64,000 nt of DNA, taken from the NCBI RefSeq assembly GCF_002878395.1, contig NC_061115.1:212591331-212655330 (forward strand). The letters run 5' to 3'. This DNA is from Capsicum annuum (lineage: Eukaryota > Streptophyta > Magnoliopsida > Solanales > Solanaceae). How positions within the stretch are numbered: the first letter of the stretch is position 1; the number at the start of each line of letters is the position of its first letter. The position numbers and the translations under genes were made by a program. The notes under the pieces are model-generated. The model made no database searches and was not told the origin of the DNA. It saw only the letters and a program-made list of their open reading frames with translations. Of the stretch, positions 33,270-43,700 are shown in pieces.

Positions 33270-34545
33270 TTATGTAACCTCACATCACTTTCTTTTATCC
33301 TTTTTATTTAATCATCTGATAATCGAAATTCATAACGTAACTTCAAAATGAGAAAAAACGCTTAATTAATACATATTTACATTGTATTTATGAAGGTAAA
33401 ACACTTAATACAAAGATATTTTTTATTTTTAAAATTTTCTTTCGTTATTTTAACTATCTGATATTCAAAGCTCTCATTAATTTGACTAATATTTATTAAC
33501 ACACATGTATAAGTTTGATATAGAGATAAAACGCTTGATATCAAGATATTTTTCACTTTTAAGGTTCTTATCCGTTATTTTTAAGCAAAAATTACCTAAA
33601 ACCACAACATAACTATCTAAACTTCTAAAAATTCCCCACTTCTTAAAAATTACTTAAATCCCAACATTTTATATTTTTTACTATTTCTGAGATACAAGTT
33701 AACCCTACATGTATCTAATGTATGTATCTACTGTGATACAAGTTAATCACATTAGATACATGTATCAGTATGTATCTAATGTAATTAATTTGTATCATCA
33801 GAGGTCAAATATTGGAATTTTAGGAAATTTTGAAAAATGTTGAAATTTTTAGTAATTAATGATAAACATGTCGGTATATATATAAAATTTACTATTTTTA
33901 ATCATGATGTTCAAAGTTCTCATTAATTTGACTAATATTTATTAACACGCATGTATAAGTTTAATATGGAGATAAAATGCTCAATATCAAGAATCTCTTC
34001 ACTTAAAAGGATCAAATTCGATTCATTTTTATCCATATGATATTCGAAACTTATTAATCCAACTAATACCATTCGAGTTCAAAATCAAAATATTTGATTA
34101 ACATGTAATGACTGAATTCAATTCTTGTTTAACCATATGATATTCGAAACTTATTAATCCGACTTATACCATGTAAGCTTAAAATCGAAACATCTGACTA
34201 ACTTATAACGATTGAATTCAATTTTTGTTGCCGCTCCAATGTGATCTTTTATAATAAGATCAGATCCGAGACATCTGATTAAGTATCGAGAATCCAAATC
34301 CACCACTCTTGTGATTGGTCTTTTTCTCTATTTTTTTAATAGTATTATATTGGCTTATCTCTTGTACCATGTAAGTTCAAAATCGAAACATCCCGATTAA
34401 CATGTACTGATTGAATCCAATTTTTATTGCCATTTCAATATAATTTCTTATCATAAGATCAGACTCGAGACACCTTATCGAGAATACAAAACCACCACTC
34501 TTGTGATTGGTCTTTTTCACACTGTATTTTTTTAATATATAGTAT
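33270..34545. repeat. Cluster of diverged short tandem duplications and a palindromic insert
   Basis: The phrase TCATTAATTTGACTAATATT recurs near 33474 and 33923. The phrases TATGATATTCGAAACTTATT and AAAATCGAAACATC recur at about 34030-34390. A 170-bp unit ending CACCACTCTTGTGATTGGTC occurs twice (to about 34320 and 34512). Between them, about 33580-33880 holds a self-complementary segment built on GATACAAGTTAA and CATTAGATACATGTATC. No gene is seen. Confidence 0.65.
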
Positions 34546-35264
34546 TATTATAGTTGCTTATCTCTGCAGTTCCAAGTTTTGGTGCCGACTGTCTGATAGC
34601 CACATGGCTACGGAACCCTCGCACGTGAACGCCTTCTATCTTCTTCTATGTGACGTTACAACTTTATTTTCTCCGTCTCAAATTATTCATCGTGTTTATT
34701 TTTAATATTTTTTTTAAAAAAAATTATAATAATAATAATATCCTCAATATATTCTCACATAGTAAAATCTGTAGATGATAAAATATATATAGTTTATAAA
34801 GAGACTATATCAAATAAACTTTCGATTAAAAATTAAAAAAAAAAAGTTAAGAAATTATTTTTTAAGAAACACTCCTATAATATGTCGTCTAAAATTTAGG
34901 GTTTGAATAGTATTAATAATAAAAGTAAAATAGGTATAAAAATGATAAATTATTTTTAATTTTTAAATTAAGTAAGTAAAATTAAATAACTATTTTTAAC
35001 ACTTTATTAAATAAGTAAAGATGAATAAGAAAATCATTTAAATAACTATGGATAATATGAAGACGAATAAAGAAATAATTGAGCTCGAAAATCGAAGGTG
35101 ATAACAAGTAAGGCCTAGCGTACAAGTTGTGTACTTTGGTATTTTGACTTATTCTATGAAATCATTCACATGGTGGTACCCTAGGTAAGGAACAATGTTG
35201 ACTTTAGTTGCATTATAGCCAAACTTGATGGCTATCAAGTGTGAACCCTTGAATACTTCTATGA
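34546..35264. other. No gene seen
   Basis: AT-rich sequence with a short non-AT island at about 34570-34640. Nothing recognised. Confidence 0.4.
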
Positions 35265-37275
35265 TTAGGTTAAGACGAGTCAGATTAACGTCAACTCTAT
35301 AGAATTTATTAGAAAATAAGGTATTTGATATGATATTTATTCTTGTACGATCAAGTATTGTAGGTAAATGTAAATCTAGGTAGAATGACTTGTAGATTTG
35401 ATTGGTCAGAAGGTGAATTTATTCTAGAATCAAAAATATATTAACGTCTAACTGTGTATAATTTATTAGAAAATAAGATGCTTGATAAGATATTTATTTT
35501 TGTACGATCAAGTGTAAATGTAGATCTAGGGGGAATGACTTGTAGGTTTGATTGGTTAGAAGGTGAAATTATTCTAGAATCTCCTAAAGAACACTTCTAT
35601 GATTACGTTAAAAGCGTCAGATTAACGTTAACTCTATATAATTTATTAAAAAATAAGATTATTGGTAAGACATTTACTTTTGTACAATTAAGTGTAGGCA
35701 AATGTAGATCTAGGCGGATCTTGTAGGTTCGACTGGTCAGAAGGTGAAATTATTCTAGAATCTCCTAAAGAACACTTTTATGGTTAGGTTAAAGGCGTCA
35801 GTTCAGATTAACGTTAACTCTATATAATTTATTAGAACATAAGATGCTTGGTAAGACATTTATTTTTGTATGATCAAGTGTAGGTAAATGTTGATCTAGG
35901 CGGAATGATTTGTAGGTTCGATTGATCAGAAAGTGAATTATTCTAGAATCTTCGGAAGAACACTTCTATGATTAGGTTAAAGGCGTCAAATTAACGTCAA
36001 CTCTATAGAATTTATTAGAAAATAAGATTTTTTGTATGGCATTTACTTTTGTACGTGTTAGGGTTTTTGCCCTGATTTTCTTACTATATTTAAGTTTTAT
36101 TTTTTCTTAGAAGGAAATAAAAGTTATCATAATTACTTTTACTTTTCCTGAAAGAAAAAAATATAATTCTTTTTCATATTTGGCTAACCTCTTTCTTGGA
36201 GGAAAGGTTTTGGACATCTATAAATAGAAGACTCCCTTCTCATACCATAACACAATAGCATCCACAATGTAGTCGTTTAAAGAGTCTTTGTTTAGGGGGA
36301 GATTTCTCCCAATAAGTTTTAGGATTTTCAATTTTATTTTTAATATGTAAGCCGTTTGGCCAAACCATATCCAATAATATATTTTTAGTTTAATTTTTCA
36401 CGTGTCGTCTGATTTATCGTCTTATGATTTGCAAACTAAAAGCTTCCGCATGACGCCTTCTTGATTTCGAACCCAACAGTACGATCAAGTGTAGGTAAAT
36501 GTAGATCTAAGTGGAATGACTTATAGGTTCGATTGGTCAGAAGGTGAAATTATTCTCCAAAAGAACACTTCTATAGTTAGGTTAAAAGAGTCATATCAAC
36601 GTCAACTCTATAGAATTTATTAGACAATAAGATGTTTGGTAAGACATTTAGTTTTGTGTACGATCAAGTGTAGGTAAATGTAGGTGCAGGCGGAATGACT
36701 TATAGGTTCGATTAGTCAGAAAGTAAAGAACACTTCTATGGTTAGGTTAAAGGCGTCAGATTAACGTCAACTCTAGAGAATTTATTATAAAATAAGATGT
36801 TTGATAAGACATTTACTTTTGTACGATCAAGTATAGGTGAATGTAGATCTAGGCGGAATAACTTGGGGTTTGATTGGTCAGGAGGTGAAATTATTCTAGA
36901 ATCTTCAAAAGAACACTTCTATGGTTAGGTTAAATGCGTCATATCAACGTCAACTCTATAGAATTTATTACAAAATAAGATGTTATGTAGGATCATCACT
37001 TTTGTACGATCAAGTGTAGGTAAATGTAGATCTACGCAGAATGACTTGTTAGTTTGATTGGTCAGAAAATGAAATTATTCTAGAATCTCCAAAAGAACAC
37101 TTTTATGGTTAGGTTAAAGGCGTCAGATTGACGTCAACTCTATATAGTTTATTAGAAAATAAAATGTTTGGTAAGACATTCACTTTTGTACGATCGAGTG
37201 TAGGTAAATGTAAATCTAGGCGGAATGACTTGTAGGTTCGATTATTCGGAAGGTGAAATTATTCTAAGATCTAGA
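35265..37275. repeat. Tandem array of roughly 165-185 bp units
   Basis: About nine to ten diverged units repeat the order GTACGATCAAGTGTAGGTAA, ATGTAGATCTAGGCGGAATG, GTAGGTTCGATTGGTCAG, AAATTATTCTAGAATCTCC, GAACACTTCTATGGTTAGG, AAAGGCGTCAGATTAACGTC and TCTATAGAATTTATTAG. Unit starts (GATCAAGT or a variant) are near 35349, 35508, 35688, 35872, 36483, 36661, 36825, 37007 and 37192. Short open frames inside are not genes. Confidence 0.9.
36056..36478 (+). mobile_element. Solo LTR with 5-bp target duplication
   Basis: A 423-bp segment begins TGTTAGGG and ends CCCAACA, the TG...CA form of an LTR with short inverted ends. It is flanked by GTACG at 36051-36055 and 36479-36483. It contains a CTATAAATAG promoter element near 36219. 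It interrupts the tandem array exactly inside the word GTACGATCAAG. No internal domain remains. Confidence 0.92.
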
Positions 37276-37384
37276 CTATAAGAGAAACGTTCTTAAATAC
37301 TATCTCAACATTCTATTCACGAAAAAGATTAGTATTTTGACTTAATATAGATATTTGAAAGACGCCTATATTTTTCTATCTAGA

Positions 37385-37650
37385 CTTTGACGAAATTTGT
37401 TGTAACACGCTTCAATTTTGCGGGGGTCCTATGACCCCCTTGAATATTTATTACCATATTTCTGTGGTATATATTTGTCCAGCTGAACCACCGTTAGAAT
37501 AAACACACACAGAGCACATAAGGGTCTAAAGTGGTCCAACTGAACAAATATATGTCATAGAAATACAGTAATAAATAGTCGACGGGGTCATAGGACTCTC
37601 ACAAAATTATGGTGTTTTACAACAAACTATTTCGTCAAAATTAAGATATA
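37385..37650. mobile_element. Foldback MITE with about 110-bp inverted repeats
   Basis: The left half (TTTGACGAAATTTGTTGTAA, GTCCTATGACCCC, TATTTCTGTGGTATATATTT, GTCCAGCTGAACCA) is the reverse complement, with substitutions, of the right half (ATAAATAGTCGACGGGGTCA, ACAACAAACTATTTCGTCAA). A short unique spacer lies at about 37495-37535. Confidence 0.8.
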
Positions 37651-38228
37651 CTTCCGACTCTTTTCCCCAAACAAAAAGAACATATTCTATTGTTATTATT
37701 GAGACTAGCAATCATATCACATGACTACGTGCGTTCTGAGTTGTAGAATTTCCATATATAAAATATATTAATTGTTCCAAGAGAATCTTAAATGCAGATC
37801 ATATAAAATTATACTAGTAAATATTAATGGTTGGTTAAATGCAACTAACTTTAGCTGAATGAATCTGATCGTAATTTTATTGGTGGTAAAATCCATGTCC
37901 ATTAAAAAAAAAATAAAAAAATTGGAATTAATTCTTGGTGGAGCATGTTGAACTTGAATGAAATCATGTTAGTTTCTGAGAGAAACCATGTTATTGATAC
38001 CTTGTGTCTGTCCAATTGACCCCTCTAATTTATTAATTATTTTGGGGGACTTACCTTATTAATTAAACTATGTAGGGTTGTGGTGAAATAAATATGTATC
38101 GAATTTAAATTTTAAAAATAAAAAAGATCATGTATGAAAGAGCTTCTTTCTTAAATGGACATTACACATGCGCTCCGAGAATAAAAGCTAAAATCTAAAT
38201 TAGTCAGGATCTCAATACGGTATATTTG

Positions 38229-38415
38229 ATATCAGCGGAGGCGGAGCCAGTCCTTTGATAGGGGGTTCATCCAAATTCCCTTTAATGAAAAAATATATTA
38301 TTTATACGTGATTAAAATTAATTTTTATATATCTATAGTAGGTGTTGAACCCCCTTCGATTATGTTTTCTTCAAATATTGAACCCCTTAGTTGAAATCCT
38401 GGCTTTGCGTGAAAA
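38229..38415. mobile_element. hAT-type MITE
   Basis: The left end GGCGGAGCCAG is followed by GGGGGTTCA. The right part has AACCCCCTTC and ends ATCCTGGCTTTGC, a mutated complement of the left end. Same family as 46463-46613. Confidence 0.65.
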
Positions 38416-38432
38416 GGGCATAAAATTAAAGG

Positions 38433-38671
38433 CAGGGCGGATCTAGGTTCAAAATTGTGGTGCTTCGATACCTGATAAATTCGATATAGAATTGATATAG
38501 TTATATAAGAAATGTATAAAAATTGGTATAAGATGAAAAAAAACGCTCGTGAAATCAAGAACATTGTTGGTTGCTCTGATTTTTCATGCAAAACCTTAAA
38601 ACTTTAGGTGTCAATATATGTATTTCAACTTTTCAAGTACCTACCATCCTTAAATATTGGATCCGCCACTG
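38433..38671. mobile_element. hAT-type MITE related to the element at 54810
   Basis: A 239-bp element with ends CAGGGCGGATCTA and TGGATCCGCCACTG. Its left interior (GTGGTGCTTCGATACC, ATATAGTTATATAAGAAATG) resembles the first 100 bp of the complete hAT element at 54810. Confidence 0.7.
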
Positions 38672-38679
38672 ATAAATGA

Positions 38680-40778
38680 AAAATAGAATAGGAAAGTTAT
38701 CAAGATATGTACTTGGAAGGAGGGAAAATAATATAATATTTTGATATCCCTTGTATTACAAGGTTGTTCTTCATTTTATGTAGCTTGTTTTTTTGTTTTA
38801 AATCTATTTGAAATTTATTAATTCGACTAATTAATATTCGCGATGCATGACATTCATTTACCGAGATATGCTTTGAATTTTTTTATTTTCTTTTTAAATT
38901 TTTATAACTCGAATGCGAAGCATATGATTAGTTAAGAATGTAAGAATTTCATCTATTTTATTATATCACTCACTCTAAAAAAAATTTGTATTCAGAATTC
39001 AAATCCGATCTAGATTTTTGATTAAAAATGAAAAAATTTACTAACTATACTCCACCACAATCTTGAAATAATATACTATAGTCACACTAGGAATATTAAT
39101 TCTTATCAAGCTTCTCTGCAAAATTAATGTTTTGTTAGTTTTTGGTTATGTCTGGTTTACTGGAACAGAAGGTATGAATTCATTAATTAAAATAATGTGC
39201 AGCTTGAATTGGGCATGGTATTATTTGGTCAATTCAAATTTTTTTTTTTAATAGTATAAGTACTTTAACTAATTTATGGACTTGGAATATTTTGCACTAT
39301 GACTTTGAAAACCAAAAATTAGGCAAGTCGGTGCCTCCCTATAGCTTTTTCATCTTTCTATAATTTTTTTAAGTGAAGTAAAGATTTGAATTTTACGAAT
39401 TTAAAATTTTAAGATGTTGATCTCAAAGTGTTGATAGCGTTAAAAATTTCATGAAATTATCAATTTTGATATCGTCATTTAACCTATATCTACCTTTCAA
39501 TAATTCAGTAAAAAAAGATTATATTTCAATATTTAGCTGAAGTTTAGGTGAAAATGGTTGAAACTTGAATCATATGTTTATGAATTTTAGTTATATGAAA
39601 CACCAACCAGTGTTTGAAGTTAACATGTAATCAGAGACAGATTCAGAATTTGAAAAATTCGGACGTTACGCTGCTTTGAACAATAACGTATACAATACTC
39701 TATGAAAGTGGAATCAATATTCACAGAGTAAAGCTATAATTAATATTACTAAACAATATTGATATAGTGTAAAGCCTAGCCTAGTTGGTATTCTCCAGGT
39801 TTTTATTAGAAGAGGTCAGAATTCTATTCCGCAAAGCCGTAATTTTTTTTTAAAGAGAAAGCATAAAATAGTGCTAAAATCGTTTTAATAAAGGTCTTCA
39901 GCGGGAGTCAAACTTGCTCGTCTGGGAAAAAATCTTGCACTTGAACCGCTAGCACCACCAGCTCCCTTGTTACAGCGGGTGCCAGACTTAAATTTTATTC
40001 ATTTACTTTTATATATATACAGATAGATGTACACATAATATACAGAGTTTCAACCGAGAAGTTTGAATTTCGGCACCCCAATCCTTCTACATAGATCTGC
40101 CTTTGCATATGAGTACACGTGTAAAAAATTTAAACAGAGGATACAAGTTAAATAATGGAATCCAAATTGGATATTTGTGCATTTTGCCCGCTCGTAATAT
40201 CACAACGATAACATAGCCAATATATTTTCATAAAATGGATCTGGGGAAGGTAAGTGAACGCAGTCCACATATATCACTATCTCAGAAGTGAGATAGAGGC
40301 ACTTTGTCTGCTTGTATTGAGTTTCAAAATTTATTTTTGTAACTATTTAATGAATTTCTTAAAACGTCTATATACTTTGATTGGTTCTCGCGAATTTGTT
40401 GTCGGAATGTTACCTTCGCTTCGTAGTACTTTGGATGTTTGTCAAACACGTAAATAAGCTATACAATCAATTAGACCAACTTATAAGTTTAGCCAAATAT
40501 TATCGTAATCAAGTTCTTCAAGTGAAGTAAACTATATTTGCTTTAAATCAAGATAAATGTAGTACGATAAAATTTAATAGACAAATCAAGGGAGCTAATA
40601 CTGATATTTATTTATCATATTGTAAATAATATGTCTGAAAATAGTGAACATTTATTTTATTTGATTAGTACATGCACCATATTAGGAACCCCAAAAAATG
40701 AAAAATAACCATTAACAAAATAAGCAGGCCCAAGTAAAAAGATCCACCAACAATTTGGGCGGCTCATTATTGAGCATG
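38680..40778. other. Intergenic, decayed repeats
   Basis: The region contains tRNA-like SINE heads: + strand at about 39771-39850 (AGCCTAGTTGGTA ... GGTCAGAATTCTATTCC) and reverse strand at about 39890-39985. A decayed hAT MITE-like stretch spans about 39633-40110. No gene is seen. It includes the 3' flank of the polyketide synthase. Confidence 0.45.
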
Positions 40779-43700
40779 TTAAATGGGCTGACTTCGAAGC
40801 ACAACTGTCTCAATTGTAAGCCCAGGCCCAAATGATAAAAGGACTCCCAAGTCCAGCCCATCTCCTGAAGTCTTTAGCCCATCTCTAGCGGATTTTTTTC
40901 GAATCTCATCCAATATGAACAAGACACATGCACTCGACAAGTTTCCATATTCTCGAAGGATATTTCTCGTGGCCCGTAACTTTTCGGGCTCTAGGCCCAA
41001 TGTACTTTCCACTTGCTCCACAATCGCATTACCTCCCGGGTGAAGAATCCAAAACATCGAGTTCCAATCTGAAATTCCTAATGGTTCAAACGCCTTTATT
41101 AAGCAGCTCTCTACATTTTTCGCGATAGTGGGTGGCACGTCCTTGGTACAATGGAACGTAAGCCCCATCTCACGCAGGTGCAGCGCGAGATGGCAGTCCC
41201 CATTAGGGACGAACGACTGGGTCGCTGTTACGATTTCAAAAACTGGCCTCTCTAGGCCCGGTTTAGGGTCCGACCCGATTATAACAGCGGCCGCACCGTC
41301 CCCGAACAACGCCTGCGCGATAAGGTTTTCGGGATGAGCTTCGCTCGGCCCACGAAACCCTATCGCTGAGCTCTCAGAACACACGACCAGTACCCTAGCA
41401 CCCCTGTTATTCTCAGCTATGTCCTTAGCTAATCGAAGCACCGTGCCACCAGCAAAACAACCTTGTTGGTACATCATGAGACGTTGAACCGATGGGCTCA
41501 GGCCCAATAACTTGATCAACTGATAATCGGCACCGGGCATGTCAACACCACTTCTTGTACAAAAGACTAAATGGGTAATTTTTGATTTGGGCTGAGCCCA
41601 TTCATCAATAGCCATAAGGGCAGCCTCTTTTCCAAGTTTCGGTATTTCTGAGACCAAAATCTCTTGTCTTATATCAAGTGATGGCCCATTATAAGAACAC
41701 AAATTGGGATTTTTCTTTAATATTTCCTCTGTCAAAATCATGTGCCTTTTCCTAATCATTGTTCTGCTGCCTGAAATTATTTGTTAAAAAAAAAAAACAG
41801 TTACACAAATATACACCTTCACTCAAAATCTCTACTCTTACAAAGTAGTAATTATAAAAATCTCAACTAATTATGTATCTTTATTGGATATATTGAGAGT
41901 TAATTATATATCTCGGCAAACCCAAAAATCAAAATAAAATGTATCAAATATTAATTATATATCAGTACAAAAGAAAAACTGTATCTTCGTTATATATATA
42001 TATATATATAACTAATGAATTCCTCTAGAGGTAAAAAGAAAAAAAAGATAAAAGAAACACAAAAAAAGTGAGTTTTTTGATAATAGCATTTTGGATCGTT
42101 AAGCTATTGTATAATTTATTTTTTTTTGATCTATGTAACATTTGATTTAATCAAATTTAACTTTAGTTCATCAAAGTATGTGATTTTTGTCCCGTTAGGA
42201 AGTATCTTATGTTTATAATGTTTAGAACTATAATCATCCTCAAAACATAAGGTTACACATAAATTTAATATAGCACATAAATCAATGTACATATCTTTCT
42301 TTTATCTTTTCTCCACCCATTTAATAAGTGGAACAAGACAATAATATACTATAATAAATAAAACCAATCAGGTAATTTAATTGAATTATTGGTTGGAACA
42401 ATTAATAAGGGACTGACACTATGCATAATTGAGCTAGGACAAACAAAAAAGATATCATTTTTAAAACTAAAGCATGTTTGTCACAACTTATTTATATGTT
42501 TTACATTTTGGAAACACTAACTTTTGTAACTTCATTCGTATTATCAGTTTCAACTTTAAATAAAAAAAAGATTACTGAAAAAATAAGACGACATATATTT
42601 CAGACCTCGTTTATAAAATTATGTTAAATTTATTATTATTATGATATATTTCAAAAATATCGATACAAATTCACATTAACTTACTTGATCAACTTTAAAA
42701 TGATGGAATATAATAAGACATATTACAATATTATAGACAAAAAAGGAGGAATAATTTGTTTAATAGAAAACACTATGGTCCTTTCTTTAGTTATATTTTA
42801 AGGAGTGAAAAAGAAATATAAATTTGATTTATTCTTTTTCTTTTAAATTTAAATTGTAATAATAGATCGACATTGTTTGCATTTTTGAATTTGTAGCTAC
42901 ATTTAAATGGCAATTGCAGATTAGATATTTTTTCTTTTATAGAAATAAAATGAATTTTTTTACCACTCATGAGATAATAATTATTTATTTTATACATGGA
43001 CATAATAAATATAATTTTATTATTTGGTGTTATCAAACATTATTTTAAAATAAAGATAAAAATTTAAAATACATGACGTTTTGTACTTTATACTCCTTGT
43101 GCTTATAACAAGTGGTTTTAGATTATGTAATTGTTAGTATATGATGATAATATGGTATGATTGCCGGCCCTCTCCTTATTTTATTTTTTAAATTAAAATA
43201 ATTGCCTTCAACCTTTACCTGTCCTTTATAATAAAAATCTTTTGGCTTTTTACAAAAAAGAATATTTATAGTATGATTTGCCTAGCTATATACTAGCTCA
43301 AGATGTATAATTTTAGAATAGATAAATTTATATATATTTCATGCTTTGTTATATACTTATGATGATTGCTGATCCTGCTGCAGGAAGCAATCATCACTGA
43401 AAGTCTGGAATTATATCTTTTCTATCTATTTTATATTATGTATATAAATTTACTAGATACTAGGGGCAGCTCGATAAATTAAAATATCTATTATATGAAT
43501 TTTAAGAAATAATTTTTGAGATAATTTTTTTCAATGTTATTTCAGGTTTACTTTGTGTTTAGTTATTTTAATATCTTCACACCTGCGTACTGATTGTTCG
43601 TTTGAAAGTTAACGTAGAACATGACTAAACAAGTATCTCAAATGACTTTCTCTTATTTTGTACTCCCTTCGTCCGCTTTTAGGGTGTGTTTGGGATGAAG

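Noticed and set aside
35265..37275. Direct repeats resembling a CRISPR array
   Set aside because: Units of about 180 bp with no short conserved repeat/variable spacer structure, in plant nuclear DNA.
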